A model generated the notes under the pieces. That model was not told the origin of the DNA, searched no databases, and saw nothing but the letters and a program-made list of their open reading frames with translations. Position numbers and translations under genes: made by a program. This document shows positions 54,957 to 64,000 of a stretch of DNA of 64,000 bases, in pieces (positions within the stretch are counted from its first letter, which is position 1; the number at the start of each line of letters is the position of its first letter). Origin of the DNA: Paramyrothecium sp. XJ0827 (taxonomy: Eukaryota; Ascomycota; Sordariomycetes; Hypocreales; Stachybotryaceae); assembly GCA_020881915.1 (NCBI GenBank), contig JAJFPB010000006.1, positions 2,480,001 to 2,544,000 on the forward strand. The letters run 5' to 3'.

Positions 54957-55871
54957 ATGGATCTTCAACGGCCTGAGAAATGGGACATGCTCTCCCTTGC
55001 TTTTTGGTCCTACTCGCCTCATACTCTTCGCCACCTGCCACAGCCCGTTCCCCAGGACGTCCCCGCTCACCTGGACCCCCATATCTTCACCTTCGAGGAT
55101 GCCTTCGAGGATCTCCTGACCCTGTCGCAAGGTCAGCCCCTTCCAGAGATTAGCTTGAAGCATGATCAACGAAATCTTCTTCGCCGCATGTTCCCCGGTG
55201 GAGAGCCGGCAGACTTCTGGCTGCAAAGGCTAAGATCTCAAGGACTGGTTGGCAATGCCATAACCATCCCTTCCATAACTCTTCAGCTCCCTGGTTGGAT
55301 GACTGACGATTTCGACCGGGAGCCAAGCCAGTCGACGTCAGAACTTGCCAAATTTGAGAAAAGTACCGACTCCGACGCCTCTAGCAAGCATCCCTGGGAT
55401 CGTCTCATGGATGACCTGGGCTTCTCTTTTGGACGTCCTTCCAGGCGTAATCAGCCAGGTTCTAGTGAGAATGCGGACAACGAACAACGTCAGCCTGATC
55501 ACTTTGATGACCTTTTCTCCGCCATGGAATCGGCGGTGGCGGAAGGCCAGAGCTCCTGGAACAACTTTGTGAAAACATTGACCGAGGAGATGACCTCCCC
55601 AGTAGACGAGAAGGCGATGAAGCCCGAGCAGTCACCTGGCACCAAAGAAGTTGTCGATCGCGAGGAGCACGTTGATTCCTCTGGCTACCTGCACAGCAAG
55701 GTTACCATCCGGACCTTGGATGCTGACGGCAATCAGATTGGCAGTGAGACGCATTACACGATGCGGCCTGCCAACAAGGAGCCAGCAGAGCAGGAACAGG
55801 CCGCACACCAGTCTTCTGAGTATAATGATGATGGTCGACCTACGAAAAGAATTGGTTGGTTCTGGAAATAA
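54957..55871 (+). CDS. Conserved-looking hypothetical protein, 304 aa
   Basis: One exon. I start it at the ATG in ACCATGG (54957; MDLQRPEKWDMLSLAFWSY); the frame extends three codons further only from a TTG. The protein is acidic. The N-terminal about 120 residues look folded (FTFEDAFEDLLTLSQ, NLLRRMFPGGEPADFWLQRL). The middle is rich in Ser, Asp and Gln with a HPWDRLMDDLGFSFGRP motif. The last third has a beta-like segment (GYLHSKVTIRTLDADGNQIG) and the chain ends KRIGWFWK. There is no signal peptide or membrane segment. I recognise no family. Regular codon use and a good start context support a real gene. Confidence 0.7.
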   Translation: MDLQRPEKWDMLSLAFWSYSPHTLRHLPQPVPQDVPAHLDPHIFTFEDAFEDLLTLSQGQPLPEISLKHDQRNLLRRMFPGGEPADFWLQRLRSQGLVGNAITIPSITLQLPGWMTDDFDREPSQSTSELAKFEKSTDSDASSKHPWDRLMDDLGFSFGRPSRRNQPGSSENADNEQRQPDHFDDLFSAMESAVAEGQSSWNNFVKTLTEEMTSPVDEKAMKPEQSPGTKEVVDREEHVDSSGYLHSKVTIRTLDADGNQIGSETHYTMRPANKEPAEQEQAAHQSSEYNDDGRPTKRIGWFWK

Positions 55872-56121
55872 GTCTGTTGGCTGGTGTTCAGGGGAAAGGA
55901 TAGCCCGGCCCTAACTTCTCTACTCAATGATACCCTTCTTACTGTTTTGAATGCTGTTTGTTCAAGAAGCTACTTTTGTTCGAAATCATAATTGTATCAT
56001 AACCTCCGATCCCAATAACGTCACATGCGATAGTTTTCCCCAGATAGTCGAAAAGTCACAGTTTTATTACCCATTGCTATGCCATTGCCGTCGGAACGAC
56101 CAACTCCACACTTGAGCAAAA

Positions 56122-58341
56122 TTATTTGGTGCCCCTTGCCTTGGCCTTCTTCTTACGCATGAGTTTCTTCCTCGTAATCAGGGTCTGCTTCAAAGCCTCT
56201 TTGGGATCCGCGGGCTTGCTCTCCTCGATGGGCTTTGGCTCACTCTTCTCAGCGGGCTTCTGGCCCCGCTTTCCACGCACTTGGCTGTTCCGTTTCAGTC
56301 CACCAACGCCGGTGTTGGCTGCTCCATCCTTCTTGTTGGCTCCCTCCTTCTTTTCGTTACTGTCCGAATTAGCAGGCTGGGCCGCTCTGGCCTCGTTTGC
56401 CCGCCTCCTCTGCACTACTTGAGCATTCTCAATAGCAAACTCTGCTATGAGACGCTGCTTACGTCCGTTGTCGCCCTCGACCTGGAGGCCATTAAGGTAA
56501 CGTAGTCCCATCAAAGCCCAGTGGTGGGAAGTGTACTCAATGAAGCCGTAGCCACGACTCTTGCCAGCTCCACTCGTTTCAGGGACCTTGGATCCCTGAG
56601 TGCTTTCGAAGATCACCTTGGCCTGCTTGACAATACCCTTGCCCTTCTGTTTCCGTTCACGCTCCTTCTCCCTGGCGTCTTTGCCATCTCTGGCGTTCTC
56701 TTCCTTCGAAAGAGGCTGTCGTTTACCCTCCTTGACTTCCTTAGCGAAGCCAACAATGGCTTTCCTGGCAATCTCCTTCAGCTCCCTGGCGCCCATGTTA
56801 CGAGGCATGTTCCGGAGCGCAATGCGAGTCAAGCTCACGTGTAAGCTAGGGTTACTTTGCACCATCTTTCTACGTTGTGCTGCACTCGCTTGGCGCATCT
56901 GGATTTCCATAGGTGTCAACATGTCGTAAAGTGCTGTGTCCTTGCGAATGTAGCCTTCGCCCAAAAGGAAGAGTCTGCGCTTGTCCTTCTCATGCCTCTT
57001 CTCAAGCGAGTCGCTGGCAAGATGGTCGGCAGTCTCTTTGTTGACAGCTTGAGCAACCTGCAAAAGGCGTCCGTCAAGTGTATACTTGCCATCAGGATCC
57101 GCGTTCTCGTCTGTCAGAATCGAGTGCTTCGTAGCAGCAGCATCCTTGTTGGGCCTCGGCGCGCCGATAATGCACTGTTTGGCGTCGGATGCATCGAAAA
57201 AGCAAACGAAGCCGGTGCCTGCCGGTTTCTCCGTGACCTTGTCGACCACCACCCTGGCGTAGCGGACCTTGCCAAAATGGCCAAAGAAGGTCTTGAGACT
57301 CTCGTCGGTGGTGGTGAAAGGGAGGTTTCGAATGAAAAGAGTCGATGAGTTGTCGGTCATGAGCTTACGAGGAGGTGCGCTCTTTGCTGCCTCTTCTTCC
57401 TCCTTCTTCTTATCCTTCTCCTTTTCCTCATCATCTTCGCTTTCATCTTCAAGATTTTGCATATGGTTCTTGAAGAAATTGTCCAAATCGTTCTGCAATT
57501 CGTCGTCCCTCGTAGGCGCGCCTCCTTCTTCGTTATCGATGGCGTCGTCTTCATCCTCGTCCTCCTCATCGGATGTCTCATCATCTTCATCATCTTCCTC
57601 GCTGGACGACTTTGACTCTTCGGCGTCTGCTTCCCCCTTGCGATTACTTTCCCATGTCTGCTTATCAACGGCCCAGTCGACAGCTAGGGTTCTTCCGTCG
57701 ATTTCTTTTCCATTGATGGCCTCCAGGGCCTTTTCGGCATTCTTCTTGCCCCTGATGGTCACGAAGCCAAATCCTTTCAATTTTCCCTTGTTCTGGGGCA
57801 AATCGGCAAACTTGACTTTACCAAAACTGCGGAAAAGGTTCGTGAGCTGCTCTGAAGTCTTGATACTCCATGGCAGGTTGCGGATAATGAGCTTAGGGGC
57901 AGCTTCATAGACTGGCTTCTCTGGCTTGGCCTTTCGGGTTTCACCGGAAGCATTGTCTGCGCTTCTATGCCTTGGCTCTGCAATGTCGATTCGAATGAGT
58001 CTGCCATCCCACTTCTTCTTGTCCAAGGCTTTCTTAGCCTCGGCGGCATCCTCAGCATCAGCAAACGTGACGAAGCCAAACCCCCTGGACTCCTTGGTCT
58101 TCTGATCCACCACAACAGTCGCATGCTTGACAGGGAAATGTTCAGAAAAAAAGTCCGTCAGGGTCTCGCTCGTTGCGTTCGGCGGCAGCGATCGGACAAA
58201 GATCGAACGTCTTTCCTCGACCTTGGCCTTCTTTCGGGAATGCAAAGAGCCTGCCCCGACACCCGCACTCTCGTCTGCGCCAGTGCGGGCATCTTCGGAT
58301 TGGGGGCGCGAGCGCTTGCGATCTTGTTTTGAAGCGCTCAT
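56122..58341 (-). CDS. NOP4: Nucleolar RNA-binding protein Nop4 (RBM28-like, four RRMs)
   Basis: A single exon of 739 aa. Four RRMs are visible. RRM1 at about 45-125 has RNP2 SIFVRSLP and RNP1 RGFGFVTF. RRM2 at about 149-228 has LIIRNLPW and KGFGFVTI. RRM3 at about 330-430 has LFIRNLPF and GTGFVCFF. RRM4 near 510-640 is divergent and interrupted, with IALRNMP and RGYGFIEY. A Glu/Asp-rich block (about 235-315) separates RRM2 and RRM3. The C-terminus is Lys-rich (KKLMRKKKAKARGTK), a nucleolar-type signal. This order matches yeast Nop4/Nop77 (685 aa), an essential factor for 27S pre-rRNA processing and 60S subunit assembly. It is divergent from YCG1 across a 325-bp spacer. Confidence 0.93.
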   Translation of the reverse strand: MSASKQDRKRSRPQSEDARTGADESAGVGAGSLHSRKKAKVEERRSIFVRSLPPNATSETLTDFFSEHFPVKHATVVVDQKTKESRGFGFVTFADAEDAAEAKKALDKKKWDGRLIRIDIAEPRHRSADNASGETRKAKPEKPVYEAAPKLIIRNLPWSIKTSEQLTNLFRSFGKVKFADLPQNKGKLKGFGFVTIRGKKNAEKALEAINGKEIDGRTLAVDWAVDKQTWESNRKGEADAEESKSSSEEDDEDDETSDEEDEDEDDAIDNEEGGAPTRDDELQNDLDNFFKNHMQNLEDESEDDEEKEKDKKKEEEEAAKSAPPRKLMTDNSSTLFIRNLPFTTTDESLKTFFGHFGKVRYARVVVDKVTEKPAGTGFVCFFDASDAKQCIIGAPRPNKDAAATKHSILTDENADPDGKYTLDGRLLQVAQAVNKETADHLASDSLEKRHEKDKRRLFLLGEGYIRKDTALYDMLTPMEIQMRQASAAQRRKMVQSNPSLHVSLTRIALRNMPRNMGARELKEIARKAIVGFAKEVKEGKRQPLSKEENARDGKDAREKERERKQKGKGIVKQAKVIFESTQGSKVPETSGAGKSRGYGFIEYTSHHWALMGLRYLNGLQVEGDNGRKQRLIAEFAIENAQVVQRRRANEARAAQPANSDSNEKKEGANKKDGAANTGVGGLKRNSQVRGKRGQKPAEKSEPKPIEESKPADPKEALKQTLITRKKLMRKKKAKARGTK

Positions 58342-58666
58342 GTTGTCTTCCGCGCGTGATTGGAAAGACAGGTGCTCGTAGTAGGAACTCGTATGGCAGT
58401 TCCAGAAGATATCTCTACCCAGAACTGTAGGTAGGCACTACTTTGACCTGGCTCAAGAAAAAAAAAGTTCCTGGCTGATAAGCTGATAAGAAAATCCATC
58501 TGCATGGTGCGGGCGGAGCGGGGGGTTCAAATCAGACTAGGCTCCATCGGGAAGATTGTAAACATACGCGTTTAAACAAACAAGCACCAAGGGTCCCGAG
58601 CCCGAGCATCATGGCTCACATCGTTTTTCCATGATCAACCTCGTCCTGGCCGAACACTAAGCCAAG
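58342..58666. promoter_or_regulatory. Divergent promoter region between NOP4 and YCG1
   Basis: A 325-bp spacer shared by both promoters. A run of A (58457-58466) and a repeated CTGATAAG word (about 58474-58492) are visible. CTGATAAG contains the GATA core. Confidence 0.4.
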
Positions 58667-61600
58667 ATGCCTGCTCGAACATCAACGAGATCCGGACGGA
58701 CAGCGTCCGGTGCCAGCCACAGACAAGCCAAAACAGGCTCCGACTCACGAGCCTCCCCCGCAGTCGAACATGTCGATACTCCAGACAATCCGGTGCGCTC
58801 AAAGGTGTGCGCCGTCTTCCGCGACGCCCAGCGGACCACTGCCACCCATCGCAAGTTGGCCGTCACCCTGCGCAAACTACAGGAGTCTTGCTGCTACGAA
58901 CCTGAAAACACACAGTCCTCCAGCCAAAAGGATTTTGATGAGGAAACCTTCAATCACGAGTTCATCCGATGTGCCCTCAGGGTCATGCCCGTCAAGAAGG
59001 CCGAAAGCGTCGGCGAGAAGACCATCCGATTCATCGGCCTTTTCTTGCGTCATGCGAGCGATAAGGACAACGAGCTAATCGGGGAGCTTGAGGAAGACGC
59101 CAGCGTCATGCCCGAAACTCCCAGCACGCGGCTTACCTCACAGCTTCTCGGGGCTGTTCTCCCTTTGATGACATCCAAGGACAAATACGTGCGATTCAGA
59201 TCTACACAGTTGATTTCACACATCATCAACGCGCTGGACGCCATCGACGATGACCTCTTCCAAAAACTCCGCCACGGGTTGCTCAAGCGAATTCGCGACA
59301 AGGAGGCCATGGTTCGCGCTCAAGCGGTGCTGGGCCTTGGCCGACTCGCCGGTAACCAAGCCGAAGGATGCACAAACTCCGATGATAGCGATGATGATGG
59401 AGACACGGGTCTGCTTGACAAACTCTTGCAGGTCCTGCAGAACGATCCCAGCGCTGATGTGCGACGATCACTACTCGTCAACCTTCCTATTTTACCCAAT
59501 ACACTACCTTTCCTGTTGGAACGAGCTCGAGACCAAGATGCTGCTACCAGAAGGGCTGTTTATTCTCGCCTGTTACCTGCTCTCGGCGATTTCCGCCATC
59601 TCTCACTCTCCATGCGAGAAAAGCTCCTTCGCTGGGGTCTTCGGGATAGAGACGAGAATGTTCGCAAGGCTGCTGGCAAGCTCTTCCGCGAGCGGTGGAT
59701 CGAGGATTGCGTTGGCGCCCCCGAACAAGAGGATGGGGCTGCAGCGGAACCCGCACCTCCGGACTTTGATGGGCTGTTGGAATTACTCGAGCGAGTTGAT
59801 GTGGTCAATTCTGGTGTTGAGAATGGCATCGCTCTCGAGGCAATGAAGGGGTTTTGGGAAGGCCGTCCGGACTATCGCGAGGCTGCGACCTTTGATGATC
59901 ACTTCTGGGAAACCCTCTCTGCCGAATCAGTCTTCATGGCACGCAGTTTTAATGCCTTCTGCCGTGGTGAGGGCAATGGTCGCTACGAAGCTCTGGTGGA
60001 GGAGAAGCTGCCAGAGGTTACAAAGCTCGCATTCTTCCTCGAAAGATACCTCAATGTGCTGAAAGATGCGATAAGGAGGGTGGCTCAACTGGAAGGAGAT
60101 GAGGATGAAGAGGATACAGTCGAACAAGAATTCATTGTTGAACAGCTGCTTCACATTGCGCTGACTCTCGACTACTCAGACGAGGTTGGTCGCCGCAAAA
60201 TGTTCACGCTGCTTCGGCAATCCTTGTCTATCCCTGAGCTACCCGATGAGGTGACTAAGCTCACGATCGAGGTGTTGCAACATATCTGTGCCCCAGACGC
60301 GGCTGGCGAGAGAGAGTTTTGCAGCATTGTTTTGGAGTCCGTTGCTGATGTCCACGACACTATCGTGGATGACCCTCCCGCCGATGAGGCTGAAGACAGC
60401 TTCCACTCGGCAAGATCGGAAGTCAGCGGCGTGAGCACACCAACGAAGGAGGGCAAGCGGGACGCCACTGATGAATTGACTGAGGAAGACGCTCGTGACA
60501 AGGCTGTTAAGGAGATTGTTGTCAACATGAAGTGTCTCCACATCGTTCAGTGCATGCTAACGCACGTTGCGGGCAACCTGAATGATAACGCCGACCTCGT
60601 CTCCATGTTGAACAACCTGGTTGTACCCGCAGTGCGAAGCCATGAAGCCCCAGTTCGTGAGAGAGGGTTGGTGTGCTTGGGATTGTGTGCACTCCTTGAC
60701 CGGCCGCTGGCTGAGGAAAACCTTGGCTTGTTCATCCACTTCTTCAACAAGGGCCATACAGCATTGCAGATCACTGCACTTCATATTCTGACCGATATCT
60801 TGAATGTCCACGGTGCGCAGCTGCTTTCAGCAACGCCGGCACTATTAAAGGTTTACATCAAGGCCGTCAAGGGTGGGGCAAAAGCACCAGAAGTTCAAGC
60901 AGCCGCCATTGTGGCGGTTTCCAAGCTGCTGCTCGGACGGATCGTGAGCGACGAGGAAGCTTGCGAAGAGCTGTTGAAGTCACTCGTCATTGCCTACTTC
61001 GACCCATCATCGGCCCAAAACCAAACTGTCAGGCAAGCCCTGAACTACTTCTTGCCGGTCTTCTGCTACTCGCGCACGGAAAACCAAGATCTCATGCGGT
61101 CCATTGCTCTCCAGGCTCTTCATGCGCTGCTGAACCTGCGTGAGGGTCTAGAAGATGAAGATGTCGATGTCGACGAGGACATGGTCAGCATGACGACTAT
61201 TGGCGCTTGCCTGGTGGACTGGACAGATCCCCGAAAATGCTACACGCCTGGTATCTCACCTGAGGCCGAAAAGAAGACTGTCAACAGTGATGTACACCTC
61301 AGCTTTGCGCATGACATACTAGAGAGGCTGGATAGCAACATTAGCAGTAAGTAAACTCATTACCTTGAAATGATATAGGGGCTAACAGGAATAACAGAGG
61401 AGGAAAAGAAACTCATTGCCAGTCTGCTCGGCAAGCTCCATGTTTCGGCTGGCTCCACAGAGGAGAAGCTGCGAGAGACATACGCCGAAGTCAGCGCAGC
61501 AGTTGAGGATGGTTTGCTCTCAGACGCCACCAGTCGCAATGCTCTCTACAAAATCCACGTGAGCCTGGGCAAGATCGTCAACAGCCTCGACGAGCAGCAG

Positions 61601-61807
61601 CCAGCCTACCGCCGGGTGAGCCGCAGCGCGTCTGTCAACCTAGAGAGGCAGCCCAGCGAGGAGAAGACCATTGTGGAGGAGCCCAGCATCAAGGAGGAGG
61701 ACGTCGAGAGCGACGAGGGAACCATTGTTCCCAAGACAGAGGACAAGGATTCGCTCGTCGATGACCTGCTGGAGGATGACGGAGACGTGGAGATGGAGGA
61801 TGCTTGA
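58667..61807 (+). CDS. YCG1: Condensin complex non-SMC subunit G (Ycg1/Cnd3)
   Basis: Exons 58667-61346 and 61398-61807 (51-bp intron GTAAGT...AACAG) give 1029 aa; the junction reads NISKEEKKLIASLLGKL. HEAT-repeat helices fill residues about 40-350 (VRSKVCAVFRDAQRTTATH, FIRCALRVMPVKKAESVGEK, KYVRFRSTQLISHIINAL, RRSLLVNLPILPNTLPFLL, RKAAGKLFRERWIEDC). An acidic insert at about 600 precedes the Cnd3 C-terminal domain (about 640-900, including VRSHEAPVRERGLVCLGL and LLGRIVSDEEACEELL). The tail is acidic. Length is close to yeast Ycg1 (1035 aa). With the kleisin Brn1 it forms the DNA safety-belt of condensin used in mitotic chromosome compaction. Confidence 0.93.
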
Positions 61808-62046
61808 ACGAGAACGGCAATGAGAAATGACCACATGTAGACAAGCGCGACGACGGATATGGGACGGTAATGCATGGGTACTGAGGGCAGGATATGGTGG
61901 AGTATTTGAATCTTGCGTTCGTTTTGTTTTGAATCTATTAAATATGGGTTACTGCAGGGACGCAAAATCCCAAGTAACGATTATCCAAGTATTCGATTTA
62001 CCTCTGCTTTGGTGCCTATAAGTAGAACCCCTTGGCAACATGATTT

Positions 62047-64000
62047 TTACCTCGTCCCGAGCCAGAACAGCACACCCCCGAGCCCGATGTTTACAATCAG
62101 GTGCTGCGCCAGGCCCCAAGCCATACAATACAGATACTTGGGCGAAAACACGGTCCAGATGAAGAGATGCGTCCTCAACGCGGTACAGGCGGCCATGACG
62201 AACGCCACGCTGGCAGTAGCGAAGATGGTAAGCAGGCAAACATGGTGTCTGAACGCAGACTTGTCTCCCTTCCGGTACCGCTGCAGCAGAAGGATGTTTG
62301 TGGCTGAAGTCCAGAAGATGGGCCCGGCCCAGTTGCTGGCGAACGTGAGTATGCCGACGGCGACAACGTTGAAGCCGCTGATGCCGTTGTATGCGCTCGA
62401 GAGGTCGACTGAGGAGATCGCGTTGGAGCCGCCAAAGGCGAAGAAGGACGCGTACTGAAGCAGGAGACATGTCGTTGAGATTTCGGCAGTGGAGAGCTTC
62501 AAAGATTGTAGTCTCTGGAATATGATGTGGCAAAGAATGAAGATAGGAACGTTGGTTGCCCTGGACTGTGTCATAGCGAACAGTGTGGTCAAGTGGTGCA
62601 AAACTTGTGCTTGACCAAACCGTTAGCTACCGTTATATGGAAAAGTTGATATCCAAACTTACTTGCAGATAGGGTCGCCCGACCACCCCTTGCTACGGCC
62701 AGGTAGACGGCGCACCCACCAAGCAGCGACATGAGTGTAAAGACAACTCGGGCCCGCAGCAATAAGGATTGCCCCCGAGACGTTTCGTAAAGCAGCTTCA
62801 CGAAACCACTGACAAGCTCGGGGGCGTCTTCAGCGGTAAAAGCGAGCTTGAATGTGAAGGCAGTGGTTACCAGCATCGTGGTGAGACCGGTTGCGACTAG
62901 AAACGGCAAGTCGTCCAGGTTGGGCAATAGCTGGAAGATAATTATCATGTACATGGAGCCCACGAGGATCCAGAGCAGCGCTGGATAGGGGACCATGAAC
63001 AGCTTGACAATGTCGGGCTCGCCAGCAAACTTTTGCCCCGTTTGGTTCCAGCCGCGCATGAGCCTCAGAGCCCCGAGAGCTAGAAGATGTTTGATGAATG
63101 TCGATGCTTGTTTCGTCCTTGGTTCATTGTTAGATATTAGTTACTAAGACGAAACGGGGCGCCTCCTTACCGGTATGTCTCCCGGCAGCCCAACCAACCA
63201 ATCCAAAGTGTGGTGGACCAATACCAGAAGTGATGCTCCTCCTCAACATAACTACTTGCGAACATCATGATTCCATAGAGCAAAGTTATCAACAGTAGCG
63301 GGATAGTGTTGCCGGATTTGTAAAAGCCCTGCGTCCCTGCGACTGTCGCAGCAATGACAACACCAATAAGTGCCAGCCCCTGGCCAAGGATGAGTTTGGA
63401 CATGTCGTAGTTGGATGCCATGCTACTCATTAGATCCTGCGCCCGTCGCAGCCAGCTTGCTGTCGCAGAAATCCAAGCCTGGTCATGCTCATCGTTGGCG
63501 GCAAGAGACGCTGCTCGCTGGCTAATCCGGCGCCATTCGCAGGCCAGCTCATTGACGTCGGTCTTTTCGAGAGAACAGGGGTCATGCTTACCAGACGCAT
63601 CAAAAAGCTCTTGGCCGAATGACGCTGTGACTATGTTCAAGATCTGTCTAGCGTTGCGAATCAGCACTTGTATTTTGTCACTGGCTCTAGGCCAGAAGGC
63701 CAGAAACTCTGGGATGAAGGCGCCAAGGTTGTTTTTTGAAACTGGGAATCCGAGCAGTCCAGCCAAAGTAGGGGCAATGTCTGACTGCTCGATCTTAGAA
63801 TAGTAGTCAAAGTCTTCCTTGAATCCTGCGGGCGAGGCGTATCCACCAGATACGTCGCTCAACTTCGGTGACATGAACACCAAAGCGGGCGAGGTCTCTC
63901 CTGGCGATGATGCACCGTGGTTTCCAGCATCGTTCATTCCGTGGTCGCCACACAGGACAAAGAGTGTCGACCTCAAATGCTCTTTGGACTCAATAGCTTC
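62047..64000 (-). CDS. LAS21: GPI ethanolamine phosphate transferase 2 (Las21/Gpi7), N-terminus outside the window
   Basis: Exons on the minus strand: >64000-63171, 63117-62663 and 62603-62047. The frame is open to the window edge and the start is beyond it. 613 codons are visible. The junctions give CRETYRTKQAS and TLSAILHHLTTL. The visible part begins in the alkaline-phosphatase-like catalytic domain with the metal-binding CGDHGMNDAGNHG. A lumenal stretch follows, then about ten hydrophobic helices (GQGLALIGVVIAATVAG, NTIPLLLITLLYGIMMFA, the WNQTGQKFAGEPDI loop, LWILVGSMYMIIIFQLL, MALTQSRA-type loop, and the C-terminal helices). Las21 adds ethanolamine phosphate to the second mannose of the GPI anchor in the ER. 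Of the related Mcd4 and Gpi13, the WNQTGQKFAG and TQSRATN motifs favour Las21. Confidence 0.9.

Noticed and set aside
1..61807. Chromatin gene cluster (ITC1, SWC2, POB3, YCG1, Mis12)
   Set aside because: The genes are spread over 60 kb, on both strands, with unrelated genes between. Chance co-occurrence in a gene-dense genome explains it without a functional cluster.

Overview
This window looks like nuclear DNA of a filamentous ascomycete, most likely a Sordariomycete and possibly Hypocreales. Reasons: genes carry short spliceosomal introns (mostly 50-120 bp, GTRNGT...YAG), coding regions are GC-rich, and both strands carry monocistronic genes with orthologues in yeasts and moulds (Itc1, Gtt1-like GST, Mis12/Mtw1, TCTP, Sur2, Swc2, Atg15, Pob3, Nop4, Ycg1, Las21). 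The order assignment is inferred from protein flavour and was not tested.

Layout. 1-12 kb is gene-dense: the 3' part of ITC1 (+), a glutathione S-transferase (+), a mitochondrial PPR protein (+), the kinetochore protein Mis12 (-), an Aim3-like proline-rich protein (+) and TCTP (-). The sphinganine C4-hydroxylase Sur2 (+) follows at 13.8-14.9 kb. A gene-less stretch of about 6 kb then leads to a protein with a glycogen-binding (CBM48/AMPK-like) domain (+, 20.9-23.1 kb), followed by Swc2/YL1 (-). At 26.4-32.4 kb a comparatively AT-rich segment surrounds one intact NLR-type (NB-ARC + TPR) gene (-, 28.2-31.6 kb). Core genes resume with Atg15 (-) and Pob3 (+). A CRIB-domain putative Cdc42/Rac effector (-, 39.8-42.4 kb) is followed by about 9.6 kb with no supportable gene. 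The right end is dense again: a NIPA-type magnesium transporter (-), an unrecognised 304-aa protein (+), Nop4 (-), condensin Ycg1 (+) and the C-terminal part of Las21/Gpi7 (-), which runs off the window.

How the genes relate. Most are housekeeping genes that do not form a pathway. Several act on chromatin or chromosomes (ITC1 remodelling, SWR1-C H2A.Z deposition, FACT, condensin, the MIND kinetochore complex), but they are interspersed with unrelated genes. The one locus with a rapidly evolving, possibly undescribed character is the NLR. It has a very short N-terminus with a possible amyloid-signalling motif, an intron inside the Walker A motif, a low-complexity insertion in the nucleotide-binding region, and six nearly identical 126-bp TPR-coding repeats.

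I found no convincing tRNA, rRNA, CRISPR, transposase or secondary-metabolite cluster. Exon boundaries were read by eye from splice consensus and frame continuity.
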